DNA of 53,781 nt from Bacillota bacterium (lineage in GTDB: Bacteria > Bacillota > Clostridia > Clostridiales > Caloramatoraceae), in NCBI GenBank assembly GCA_023415335.1, contig JAEZLD010000105.1, forward strand, positions 1 to 53,781. Direction: 5' to 3'. Below, piece after piece: positions 7,885 through 16,528 of this stretch (position 1 is the first letter of the stretch; each line of letters starts with the position of its first letter). The notes beneath the pieces are model-generated. The model did not search any database, was not told where the DNA came from, and worked only from the letters and a program-made list of their open reading frames with translations. Both the position numbers and the translations under genes were made by a program.

Positions 7885-8890
7885 TTACATTTACCAGCTG
7901 GTGAGTCCAAAGGTTTTCTCTATTAAATATGAAGATATTATCATAGACAGCAAAGTAATTATTAAACCATCCTATATGTCCATATGCCACGCAGACCAGA
8001 GATATTACCTGGGAATGAGGGACAGGAGCATATTGAACAGTAAGCTTCCTATGGCACTTATACATGAGTGCTGTGGGTATGTAGCATATGATCCCGCTGG
8101 AAAATTCAAACCAGGGCAGCTTGTAACAATGATTCCCAATACACCAACCACTGTAAACGATGAAATATATGAAAACTATAGGAAAGGTTCATATTTTTTG
8201 TCAAGTGGATATGATGGATTTCTTAGGGAGTATGTAGACATGGATTCAAGCAGGGTAATCTCTATTGAAGGAGTTCCGGAACATTTAGGGGCTATTACTG
8301 AGTTTGTGTCTGTGGCCATACATGCTACCACCAGGTTTGATAATATTTCACATAGTATAAGAAACATAATAGGAATATGGGGAGATGGTAGTCTGGCATT
8401 TGTTGTGGCATGTGTTATTAAGTCCAGATTTCCTGATAGCAGCATTATAGTAATGGGAAAGGACCCACGAAAGCTTTCCTATTTCTCATTTGCAGATGAA
8501 ACCTATCTTATAAGTGAAATACCCCATGGCATTAGTGTAGACCATGCCTTTGAATGCTGTGGTGGTGAGGGGAGCTGCTATGCCATCGATGATATTATAA
8601 GCTATATAAATCCTCAGGGGACAGTCATGCTTATGGGAGTAAGCGAGAGCAAGGTTCCCATAAATACAAGAAATGTGCTTGAAAAGGGGCTTTTACTGGT
8701 AGGCAGCAGCCGCTCTGGGGTAGAAGACTTCGAAAAGGCTGCAGAGCTTATGAAAGACAGCAGGCTCCAAAACAGGCTTAACCTTATTGTCCATAAGGAG
8801 GACTCTGTTTCCTCAATTGAGGATATACACAGGGCCTTCAGGAACGATATCAATATACCCTTTAAAACAGTTTTTAAGTGGGAGCTGTAG
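7877..8890 (+). CDS. tarJ: Ribulose-5-phosphate reductase (NADPH), CDP-ribitol pathway (copy B)
   Basis: A 337-residue TarJ paralogue, the same length as copy A (42 of the first 60 residues identical by eye). Motifs kept are MSICHADQRYY, LIHECCGYVA, SGYDGFLREYV, IWGDGSLAF, DHAFECCGGEG and VGSSRSGVEDF. The start is TTG 7877, again placed within the last codons of tarI (TTGATTAA), with GGAGG 8 bases upstream; a longer frame from 7835 overlaps tarI more and lacks a site. Copy A has SGHDGF where this copy has SGYDGF; the effect on activity is unknown. It works with tarI copy B to make CDP-ribitol. Confidence 0.92.
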   Translation: MINYIYQLVSPKVFSIKYEDIIIDSKVIIKPSYMSICHADQRYYLGMRDRSILNSKLPMALIHECCGYVAYDPAGKFKPGQLVTMIPNTPTTVNDEIYENYRKGSYFLSSGYDGFLREYVDMDSSRVISIEGVPEHLGAITEFVSVAIHATTRFDNISHSIRNIIGIWGDGSLAFVVACVIKSRFPDSSIIVMGKDPRKLSYFSFADETYLISEIPHGISVDHAFECCGGEGSCYAIDDIISYINPQGTVMLMGVSESKVPINTRNVLEKGLLLVGSSRSGVEDFEKAAELMKDSRLQNRLNLIVHKEDSVSSIEDIHRAFRNDINIPFKTVFKWEL

Positions 8891-8903
8891 AAGGGAGGCG
8901 GCT

Positions 8904-10007
8904 ATGATGAAAAAGCTATGTCTTGTTAAGTATGACATGACCGATGCCAGCGGAGGCGCAAGAGTAACAGCCAATCTGGCAAATACCCTGTCAGAATGGT
9001 ATGAGGTCCACGTTGTAAGCATATGCAGCAACCAGGAGGATACCTTTTACCCTCTGGCCATAAGAGTGCATTATGGAGTGCTTATACGGGGTGTTGGAAG
9101 AATCAGAAACATGCTTCCAGAGGGTATAAAAAGGCTTAGAAGATACATAAAGGAAAACAGTATTGACCTGGTTATGGGAATAGGAGTAAGCATAGCTCCG
9201 TTTATAGTTCCCGCATCAAAGGGCTTAAGCTGCAGGACAGTTTCCTGTGAGCATTTAAACTGTATGAATGAGTATGAAAACCATCTGGGGCATAGAATAT
9301 GCAGGTTGATTGGAGCAAAGCTTTGTGACAGGGTGGTAGTCCTGACATATAAGGACAAGGAGGCATACTCAAGAAAGTTTAAGCTCAGGCCTGAGAAAGT
9401 GGAATATATCTATAACTGGATAGATGACCAACTCCTGGATTCTATACATCCCTATAACAGCAGCTCTAAAAAGATTATATCTGTTATGAGGGTTGAGCCA
9501 GTAAAGGGGGCTGAAAACATTATAAAGTGCGCAAGCCTTATATTTCCCAATCATCCTGACTGGCAGTGGCATATATATGGGGGTGGGGAGGGAGAATATA
9601 TGGAGAAGCTTAAATCTAAGCTAAAAGAAAAGAGATTGGAAGACCACGTTTTTTTTAAGGGAAAGGTAAAGGATATATATGAAAGATACAAGGAATATGG
9701 CCTTTTTGTACTTACATCATATTGTGAAGGACTTCCAATGGTACTTATTGAGGCAAAGGCCATGAAGATTCCAATCATAAGCTTTGACTGCTTAACGGGT
9801 CCCAGTGAAATAATAAGGGACGGGATTGATGGATATCTGGTTCCTGTTGGGGACAATGAACAGCTTGCAGCAAAGCTTGATGTATGTATGGAGAGCCGTA
9901 AGCTTCGGGAGCTGCTTTCAGAAAATGCTTATGGAAATCTGAAGCTTTTCAGTAAAAAAGATATTATTGAAAAATGGCGCAGCTTCATAGAGGATACCTG
10001 TAAGTAA
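8904..10007 (+). CDS. Family 4 glycosyltransferase
   Basis: A 367-residue GT-B retaining glycosyltransferase. The N-terminal domain has the glycine-rich GGARVTANLANTL. The C-terminal nucleotide-sugar domain has SVMRVEPVKGAENII, HIYGGGEGEYM, VFFKGKV and the E-x7-E motif within EGLPMVLIEAKAM, followed by SGPSEI-like TGPSEIIRDGIDGYLV. The start is ATG 8904 or ATG 8907, with GGAGG at 8894-8898; reading further upstream in the frame would run inside tarJ. It is cytoplasmic and adds a hexose or similar sugar to the growing repeat unit. Donor unknown. Confidence 0.85.
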   Translation: MMKKLCLVKYDMTDASGGARVTANLANTLSEWYEVHVVSICSNQEDTFYPLAIRVHYGVLIRGVGRIRNMLPEGIKRLRRYIKENSIDLVMGIGVSIAPFIVPASKGLSCRTVSCEHLNCMNEYENHLGHRICRLIGAKLCDRVVVLTYKDKEAYSRKFKLRPEKVEYIYNWIDDQLLDSIHPYNSSSKKIISVMRVEPVKGAENIIKCASLIFPNHPDWQWHIYGGGEGEYMEKLKSKLKEKRLEDHVFFKGKVKDIYERYKEYGLFVLTSYCEGLPMVLIEAKAMKIPIISFDCLTGPSEIIRDGIDGYLVPVGDNEQLAAKLDVCMESRKLRELLSENAYGNLKLFSKKDIIEKWRSFIEDTCK

Positions 10008-10032
10008 CTCGATAAATAAAGGGGCAAATACT

Positions 10033-11433
10033 GTGGGATTTACGATGAAAATAAAAGAACCTCTGATTGACAAGGTTAAAAGAATATATATTGTCCTGTT
10101 TATAACATACCTTATGCTATCCAGAATGGTGCTATTTGTAAATGTTATTACCATGAATGTTAACAGCATAATATACAACCTTCTGGCTGCAGGGGGCTGT
10201 GTTATATTACTATGGGATTTTATTTTAAACCTTTATGAGTTTAAAAGCACAGAAAACATAATACTGCTGTCATTTCTATTGGTATGTGGAGCATCCACCA
10301 TAATTAACAGGACTTATGGGTATATGGATAATCTGAAGACACTGGTATGGACAGCGATACAGTTCTATATACTTTTTTCATCTCTTTATATAAAAACTCA
10401 GGAAAAGCTACAGCACAGCATGAAAACTATAATGAGTATAACAACAGGAATCTGGTTTATATCAACAGTTATTTCATTAGTGCAGTTTCTTCTCCAGATA
10501 GGCTATAGAATGGACTTTTCGGAGTTTAGCAGGCGGCAGGGATTTGTAGATTCCAGGTTGTTTGGGATATATTCAGATCCAAACTTTGCAGCTGTAACAA
10601 GTCTTATAATGATTATTTTTTCACTATTCCTTTTCCTTAATGGGAACAATATGCTGGTTCGCTTTTTTCATGGGCTGAACATTGTTCTCCAGCTGCTTTA
10701 TGTGGTCCTCTCAGGTTCCAGAACTGGAAGATATGAGGCAGTTATACTTGCATTTATACTTCCTCTCTTATTAATAAGGAATACCTTGATTAAAAGAAGA
10801 GATAGAAATTATAAAATAAAATCACTGGCAATGGCTGCCTTAATTACAGCTATAGTACTTGTATTTACGAAGTATTCTGCGGGACCTTTAATAAAGCTTG
10901 CACAAATTAGACAGAATTTAATGGGTGGAGCTGCTGGAGAGCACATATCAGGTGGGGATATTGATCTGACCAGGGAAGACGTAAGTGAGGATGATATAAG
11001 CAACAATAGGTTTAAAATCTGGAAAAGTTCAGTAGAAGTAGCCCAAAGCAGTCGTATTATTGGTGTGTCTCCCAGAAATCTTGTGCCCTATGCCAAAGCT
11101 AACTATCCTGAAAGCTACATTGCAAAAACCGGCTATGAAACTCACAATGGTTACCTGGCAGTATATGTGGGAACTGGCATAATAGGATCAATTGTAATAT
11201 CGTTGTTTGTACTTTACATGCTGTACAAAATACTGAGGTACTCAATATATAGAAAGGGCAGGGTATGGAATGAATCTGCAATAGTGTGCTTCTGTACAGC
11301 CCTTGTAATTGGTATATCTGCACTCATGCTGCTTGATATTTTTTTCGTAAACACATTCAGTGGAGCTATTTTCTGGCTCTTTACAGGGTACCTTCTTTAT
11401 ATAGCAAGGAGAGGCAGGAATACTTATGAGTAA
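10033..11433 (+). CDS. O-antigen ligase/polymerase-like membrane protein (Wzy candidate)
   Basis: A 466-residue polytopic protein with about ten membrane segments and a large outward loop near residues 290-370, containing the pattern ...NNRFKIWKSS...GVSPRN...ETHNGYLAVYVGTGIIG. That arrangement (long loop, then HN-x-YL) is typical of the O-antigen ligase/Wzy family that polymerises lipid-linked repeat units on the outer face. The start is GTG 10033 with AAAGGGG 8 bases before; an ATG at 10045 has a poorer site. A flippase two genes downstream supports a Wzx/Wzy pathway. Sequence conservation in Wzy is low, so the call rests on topology and context. Confidence 0.78.
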   Translation: MGFTMKIKEPLIDKVKRIYIVLFITYLMLSRMVLFVNVITMNVNSIIYNLLAAGGCVILLWDFILNLYEFKSTENIILLSFLLVCGASTIINRTYGYMDNLKTLVWTAIQFYILFSSLYIKTQEKLQHSMKTIMSITTGIWFISTVISLVQFLLQIGYRMDFSEFSRRQGFVDSRLFGIYSDPNFAAVTSLIMIIFSLFLFLNGNNMLVRFFHGLNIVLQLLYVVLSGSRTGRYEAVILAFILPLLLIRNTLIKRRDRNYKIKSLAMAALITAIVLVFTKYSAGPLIKLAQIRQNLMGGAAGEHISGGDIDLTREDVSEDDISNNRFKIWKSSVEVAQSSRIIGVSPRNLVPYAKANYPESYIAKTGYETHNGYLAVYVGTGIIGSIVISLFVLYMLYKILRYSIYRKGRVWNESAIVCFCTALVIGISALMLLDIFFVNTFSGAIFWLFTGYLLYIARRGRNTYE

Positions 11434-12451
11434 CCCGGTTATAAGTGCCATAGTACCTGTTTTTAATGCAGAGCATACTCTTGACAGATGTATTAAAAGT
11501 ATTTTAAGCCAGACCTATAGTCCTATAGAAATAGTACTGGTAAATGATGGGTCAAGAGATGGTTCCCTTGAAAGGTGCAGATATTATGAGCAAAGACATG
11601 GTAACATAAGAGTAATAAATAAGCCTAATACTGGAGTATCTGATACCAGAAACGTTGGAATTCTTGCCTCAACTGGGGAATACATAATATTTGTTGATAG
11701 TGATGATTATATTGAAAGTACCATGTGTCGGGAGCTGGCAGACAAAATGGTCAGCAGCAATGCAGACCTGTGCTTGTGTACTATGAATGTTATAAGGAAT
11801 GGAAAAAAGTATACAGAGCACATTGAAGAGGGATTAGTCATAGGTATGCATGAAATAGCTCTTATGGTATTTAAAATATATAAAACCAATTACATTAATT
11901 CTCCCTGCAACAAGCTTTATAAAAAAGGGCTTATTACCTCATTGTTCCCTAAAGGGGTTTCACTAGGAGAGGACCTTATATTTAACCTGGATTATATAGA
12001 AAACTGTAATATGATATATTTTATGGATAAAGCCCTTTATAACTATGAGTTTTCAAATTCTTTATCCTTAACCAGTCTATACAGGGAGGACAGCTTTGAG
12101 CTATCAACACTGATATATACAAGAATACGTGAATTCGGCATAAAATGTGGTGTGAATTTTAAGGATATGAACACAGCTAGAGAGGTGTATATGAACATGA
12201 TGTTCTATGCCGTACAGGACTTGTTTTATTATACTGGCATTGACAAAAAAGCAAAAATAAACACACTGAAGAAATGGTTTAGCTGTCAGGAGGCCATGGA
12301 GGTATGTGGGAACACAGAGAAACTGCCTCTTCAACAGAAATATGCAGCCTACCTTATATACCATAAGGCATATACACTACTATCTGCAATGTTTATCATT
12401 AAAAGGCTGCTAAGCCCTAATGCAGCAGGAAAAGGAGAGATAAATGAATAA
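11426..12451 (+). CDS. Family 2 glycosyltransferase
   Basis: A 341-residue GT-A family 2 enzyme: SAIVPVFNAEHTLDRCI, EIVLVNDGSRDGS, NTGVSDTRNVGI and the DxD-type IFVDSDDYI near residue 92. It overlaps the Wzy-like gene by 8 bases and the flippase gene by 8 bases, so it is in the same transcript. The C-terminal part (about 230-341) has no membrane segment and no motif I can name. It adds one sugar to the repeat unit; the donor is unknown. Confidence 0.85.
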   Translation: MSNPVISAIVPVFNAEHTLDRCIKSILSQTYSPIEIVLVNDGSRDGSLERCRYYEQRHGNIRVINKPNTGVSDTRNVGILASTGEYIIFVDSDDYIESTMCRELADKMVSSNADLCLCTMNVIRNGKKYTEHIEEGLVIGMHEIALMVFKIYKTNYINSPCNKLYKKGLITSLFPKGVSLGEDLIFNLDYIENCNMIYFMDKALYNYEFSNSLSLTSLYREDSFELSTLIYTRIREFGIKCGVNFKDMNTAREVYMNMMFYAVQDLFYYTGIDKKAKINTLKKWFSCQEAMEVCGNTEKLPLQQKYAAYLIYHKAYTLLSAMFIIKRLLSPNAAGKGEINE

Positions 12452-13973
12452 CCAGAGAAAAAAGGGAGCACTGCTTTCATATGTTTATATGGGACTAAGC
12501 AGCTTAATAAGTATAGTGTATACCCCTCTCATGCTGCGTCTTATGGGGCAGAGCGAGTATGGGCTTTATACCCTTGTAGCATCAGTAATAGGCTATCTCT
12601 CTGTGCTTGATTTGGGCTTTGGTAATGCAATAATAAGATACACTGCCAGATACAGAGCAAAAAATGATAAAGAGGGGGAGTATAGGCTAAATGGTATGTT
12701 CCTTGTGCTTTACACCATAATAGGTGTGGCAGCCTTCATATTAGGCATGCTCTTGAGTGCTAAGTCGGAAAGCATTTTTGGGAAGGCTCTTACCTTGCAA
12801 GAGCTTGTTAAGGCAAAGCTGCTTATGCAGATACTTACCTTCAATATAGCCATATCATTTCCATTAGGCATATTCAGTTCCATAATAACTGCATATGAAA
12901 GATTTGTAGTACCAAAGGTGCTTAACATAATAAGAGCTATACTTCAGCCATGTATAATGATTCCTCTTCTGCTTATGGGGTACAAATCCGTAGCTATGGC
13001 CATTGTGTCTGTTTCTCTTAGTATGTGTATTCTGATTTTCAATACCATATACTGCTTTAAGAGCCTTCATATAAGGATAACCCTGGGGAAGCTTGATACA
13101 AAGCTTTTAAATGAAATAATAAGATTCTCATTTTATATTTTCTTAAATATTATTGTGGATAAAATATACCTTAGCACTGATAAATTTATACTAGGTATAG
13201 AATCAGGAACAGCTGCTGTGGCGGTCTATAGTATAGCCATGCAGTTATATGATTACTATATCAGTTTTTCTACAGCAATAAACGGTGTGTTCTTGCCCAA
13301 AATATCTATCATGGTTGCAGAGGATGCTTCTGATATGGAGATATCAGATTTGTTTATAGCTATAGGCAGGATACAGCTTATGGTTATAGCTCTTATACTC
13401 TGTGGTTTTATAGGAATAGGCAGAGACTTTATACAGCTTTGGGCAGGTCCCCAGTATAGCCAGGCATATTTTATAGGACTTATATTGATGGTTCCAGGCA
13501 TTGTACCCCTTATACAGAACACAGGAATATATATACTTCAGGCAAGAAATACCCATAGGTTCCGATCAATCATATATGTTTTAATTGCTATAGCCAATAT
13601 AGCTATAAGCATACCCCTGGCTAAAAGCTATGGTGGAATAGGCGCAGCTTTTGGAACAGCCATTGCAACCATAGCAGGACAGATTATAACCATGAACTGG
13701 TATTATTATAAAAGGGCCAATATTGACATACCCAGGTTCTGGAGGGAGGCAGCAGCATTTCTTCCATCTATGGCTGCTGCAGTAGGAACCTGCTTAGTAC
13801 TCAACATTATTTGGAATACAGTAAGCTATACTGTACTGGCAATAAAGGCTATGTTATGTACCGCTGTTTATTTTGCATCTGCATGGGTATTCAGCATGAA
13901 CAGCTATGAAAAACAGCTGATTGAAAGACCTGTAATAAGAATAGCCAGAAGATTGGGTAGATTGAGAGGATGA
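12444..13973 (+). CDS. Wzx-type polysaccharide flippase (MOP/MATE superfamily)
   Basis: A 509-residue protein with about 12-14 membrane segments. It starts KKGALLSYVYMGLSSLISIV, followed by YTPLMLRLMGQSEYGLY, the signature of the polysaccharide transporter (RfbX/Wzx) family. These proteins flip undecaprenyl-diphosphate-linked repeat units across the membrane. The C-terminal segment contains NTGIYILQARNTHRFRS, a pattern common in clostridial members. It sits between a glycosyltransferase and the CDP-polyol transferase, which supports export of the product of this locus. Confidence 0.87.
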   Translation: MNNQRKKGALLSYVYMGLSSLISIVYTPLMLRLMGQSEYGLYTLVASVIGYLSVLDLGFGNAIIRYTARYRAKNDKEGEYRLNGMFLVLYTIIGVAAFILGMLLSAKSESIFGKALTLQELVKAKLLMQILTFNIAISFPLGIFSSIITAYERFVVPKVLNIIRAILQPCIMIPLLLMGYKSVAMAIVSVSLSMCILIFNTIYCFKSLHIRITLGKLDTKLLNEIIRFSFYIFLNIIVDKIYLSTDKFILGIESGTAAVAVYSIAMQLYDYYISFSTAINGVFLPKISIMVAEDASDMEISDLFIAIGRIQLMVIALILCGFIGIGRDFIQLWAGPQYSQAYFIGLILMVPGIVPLIQNTGIYILQARNTHRFRSIIYVLIAIANIAISIPLAKSYGGIGAAFGTAIATIAGQIITMNWYYYKRANIDIPRFWREAAAFLPSMAAAVGTCLVLNIIWNTVSYTVLAIKAMLCTAVYFASAWVFSMNSYEKQLIERPVIRIARRLGRLRG

Positions 13974-13977
13974 TAAT

Positions 13978-15129
13978 ATGGGGATGGTAAAGGAAATGCT
14001 GAAAAAAGCTATAAGTATATTCCCTCTTTTGAATACTGTTCTGTTGGAAAGCAATCCTGATATGTCAGACAATACCTATTATCTTTACAAGAGAATGGTT
14101 CAAAGGGAATTCAATAAGAAATATAGGTTCATATGGCTTGTACAGGATAAAAGAAGGTTCAGCGATATTAGTGTAAAGAATGTATATTTTAGAAATTGGA
14201 ACCCTCAAAATATATTCGAAAAAATTAATAAGCTTTGGATTCTTTATACCTCAAAATACATAATAGTATGTAATAAATATATTGAAAAGAGAAGGAAAGA
14301 ACAGGTGGTAGCTGCCTTAGGCCATGGGACTATCCTTAAGGCAGTAAAGCAGTACACAATGATAGGAGGGGACTGTGACTTTACTCTTTGTCCATCTGAG
14401 TATTTTATTCCTATATACTGTGACCAGCTGAAGCTTAAAAAAGAACAGCTGCTCCTATCGGGCTATCCAAGAAACGACATGCTGTTTGAAAAAGGAAAAC
14501 TGAACAAGCTTTTCCCATATTATACAGGTAAAAGTTATATAATATGGATGCCAACCTTCAGGAAACAGAAAAACAGCAGGCGTATAGACAGCAGCTTTTA
14601 TTTTCCTTTGGGATTGCCCATACTTTATTCAAAGGAGCATATGGAAAGGGTAAACCATGTGCTTATTGAATGTAATACTGTTCTTCTGCTGAAGCTTCAT
14701 CCGGCACAGGATACGGATGTAATCAGGGCCTCTTCCTTGTCAAACATAATACTTATAGATGAGAGCATGATAAATAAAAATGGGGTTATGCTTTATGAGC
14801 TGCTCAGGGATACCGCAGCGCTTATTACTGATTATTCTTCAATATACTATGACTATCTACTATTAAATAAACCTATAGGAATTACCCTTGACGACCTTGA
14901 TGAGTATACTCAGGTAAATGGATTTCCCTTTAAGAATCCTCTGGATATGCTGAAGGGTGAGTATATATATGATGTAGAGGATATGCTAGGGTTCATAAGG
15001 AACGTGTCCTTAGGTAATGACACAAAAGCTGATGAAAGAGAAAAAATAAATACCCTGGCTAATAAATACTGCCAGGGTGGATATTCTGATTTTATAATTG
15101 ACTATCTTGTGTCCCATAAGGGTTTTTAA
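13978..15129 (+). CDS. CDP-glycerol/CDP-ribitol phosphotransferase (TagB/TarF/TagF-like)
   Basis: A 383-residue member of the CDP-glycerol glycerophosphotransferase family (GT-B-like). Motifs seen are ALGHGTILKAVKQ (the H-G-T catalytic histidine region), SGYPRNDMLF, IIWMPTFRK, LLLKLHPAQD and LITDYSSIYYDYLLLNKPI, all in family order. It would transfer a polyol phosphate from a CDP-polyol to a lipid-linked acceptor. With two CDP-ribitol-making gene pairs in the locus and no tagD-like glycerol-3-phosphate cytidylyltransferase in view, ribitol phosphate is the likelier unit. It is shorter than bifunctional TagF/TarK polymerases, so it may add only one or a few units. Its 3' end overlaps the convergent ogt gene by 38 bases. 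Confidence 0.87.
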   Translation: MGMVKEMLKKAISIFPLLNTVLLESNPDMSDNTYYLYKRMVQREFNKKYRFIWLVQDKRRFSDISVKNVYFRNWNPQNIFEKINKLWILYTSKYIIVCNKYIEKRRKEQVVAALGHGTILKAVKQYTMIGGDCDFTLCPSEYFIPIYCDQLKLKKEQLLLSGYPRNDMLFEKGKLNKLFPYYTGKSYIIWMPTFRKQKNSRRIDSSFYFPLGLPILYSKEHMERVNHVLIECNTVLLLKLHPAQDTDVIRASSLSNIILIDESMINKNGVMLYELLRDTAALITDYSSIYYDYLLLNKPIGITLDDLDEYTQVNGFPFKNPLDMLKGEYIYDVEDMLGFIRNVSLGNDTKADEREKINTLANKYCQGGYSDFIIDYLVSHKGF

Positions 15130-15589
15130 AAACAGCCTTCTCCAGTTTCAGGAGTGCTATTTTTGAATCAATACCACACGAAAAACCCGTAAGGGAGCCG
15201 TCCGCTCCGATAACCCTGTGGCATGGAATGAAAATAAGTATTGGATTCCTGCCGCAGGCCGCTCCAGCAGAACGTGCCCCTTTTTTATTCCCTGCCAGTT
15301 GGGCAACCTGGCCATAGCTTAGGGTCCTTCCATAGGGTATCTTAATAAGCTGCTGCCATATGGACTTCATATAAGCTGTTCCTTCTGGTTTTATTGGTAT
15401 GGTAAACTGCTTTCTTAGGCCGAAAAAATATTCTTCAAGCTGCTCAATTGCCTCCTTCATAACAGGAGTAATCTGCAGATTATCTTTAAGTATAGAATCA
15501 GGAGATGTCTTTGAAAGCTGTGTAATATATCCGTCCTTCTCCTCCATATACAGCCTTCCTATGGGAGAATTAAAAGAGCAAATAGCCAT
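15092..15589 (-). CDS. ogt: Methylated-DNA-[protein]-cysteine S-methyltransferase
   Basis: A 165-residue suicide DNA-repair protein that takes alkyl groups from O6-alkylguanine and O4-alkylthymine. The C-terminal domain has SYGQVAQLAGNKKGARSAG (the helix-turn-helix with arginine finger region) and the active-site PCHRV followed by SLTGFSCGI. The start is the ATG at 15589, with AGGAGG 5 bases upstream; a longer frame to 15685 lacks a site. It has only the Ogt-type domain without an Ada domain. The last 38 bases overlap the convergent CDP-polyol transferase gene, so the two transcripts would be antisense at their ends. Confidence 0.92.
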   Translation of the reverse strand: MAICSFNSPIGRLYMEEKDGYITQLSKTSPDSILKDNLQITPVMKEAIEQLEEYFFGLRKQFTIPIKPEGTAYMKSIWQQLIKIPYGRTLSYGQVAQLAGNKKGARSAGAACGRNPILIFIPCHRVIGADGSLTGFSCGIDSKIALLKLEKAVFKNPYGTQDSQL

Positions 15590-15730
15590 AAAAACCTCCT
15601 TAACTATCTGTTTATATACTATAATGTTAAACTGATAGATTTTGCATAAGATGAATATACCACACTGTTTATTGAAAGTAAACAATACATGGCTATTGCA
15701 TTTTCAAGGTATTAATGTAAGCTTATTTCA

Positions 15731-15759
15731 TTGACACAGGGTATAATAAATTTTACAAT
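15731..15759 (+). promoter_or_regulatory. Sigma-A-type promoter of the xpaC operon
   Basis: TTGACA (15731-15736), a 17-base spacer and TACAAT (15754-15759). The start of transcription would fall near 15766, about 30 bases ahead of the xpaC start. A TATAAT inside the spacer (15742) is too close to serve as the -10 for this -35. Confidence 0.75.
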
Positions 15760-15796
15760 TAAATAAATATTATATATTTAGGAGGGTGGTGACATA

Positions 15797-16483
15797 ATGG
15801 CAGTTAAACAAAGCGGCTATACAAGCACCCAGGAATATAGGGAGAAATATGTCAGGTCTCCTCTGCCTTATTATGCAGTAGGCCTGTTATGGATTATATG
15901 GGCATTTTTATTCCCTATGTATAAGCTTATTGATTTTGTTTTACTTACAGTATTGTCTGTTGCAGCATTTGTAATAGTTAGAAAGCTTGCACCAGATGTA
16001 AAGGTGAAGGAACCTGTAATTGAAAAGCCGGTAGAAACAGGCAACGAGGAGCTCGACAAGATAATAGAAAACGGTAAGAGTTATCTGTCACAGATAAAGG
16101 AAGCAAATTCTATTATAAAGGATGAGTATATATCACAGCAGATTTCTCGTATGGAAAATACAACTGATAGGATTTTTAAATATATTGCTAAAAATCCTAA
16201 GCAAGCGCCACAGATACGTAAATTCATGAACTATTACCTTCCAACACTACTTAAGCTATTAAATTCTTACATAAGACTTTCCTCAGAGGGAGGAAGCGGT
16301 TCCAACGTATCAGACAGCATGGGGCGCATAAAGAATGTGCTTTCAACCATAGCTGATGCTTTTGATAAGCAGCTGGATAATCTTTTCATGCCAGAGGCAT
16401 TAGACATATCCACAGATATAAAGGTGCTTGAGGGAATACTAGCACAGGAAGGGCTTAAGGATGAGGAGCTTTTTAAAAGATAG
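15797..16483 (+). CDS. xpaC: XpaC-like protein (5-bromo-4-chloroindolyl phosphate hydrolysis family)
   Basis: A 228-residue membrane protein: two hydrophobic segments at about residues 24-63 (beginning YYAVGLLWIIWAF), then a cytoplasmic helical domain. The helical part, with SYLSQIKEANSIIKDEYIS and the spacing of NYYLPTLLKLLNSYIRL, matches the XpaC family as I know it. The family name comes from a colour-substrate phenotype and the molecular role is not settled. In Bacillus subtilis xpaC is next to yaaN, a TelA homologue, and the same order is seen here. It is the first gene of a four-gene envelope operon, with a good promoter upstream and AGGAGG before the ATG. Confidence 0.85.
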   Translation: MAVKQSGYTSTQEYREKYVRSPLPYYAVGLLWIIWAFLFPMYKLIDFVLLTVLSVAAFVIVRKLAPDVKVKEPVIEKPVETGNEELDKIIENGKSYLSQIKEANSIIKDEYISQQISRMENTTDRIFKYIAKNPKQAPQIRKFMNYYLPTLLKLLNSYIRLSSEGGSGSNVSDSMGRIKNVLSTIADAFDKQLDNLFMPEALDISTDIKVLEGILAQEGLKDEELFKR

Positions 16484-16528
16484 AAAAATAGTATAATATG
16501 AAACTATTGATTTAGGGAGGATTAGAAT

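Noticed and set aside
15731..15747. TTGACA followed by TATAAT as a promoter pair
   Set aside because: Only 5 bases lie between them. The TACAAT at 15754, with 17-base spacing, fits instead.
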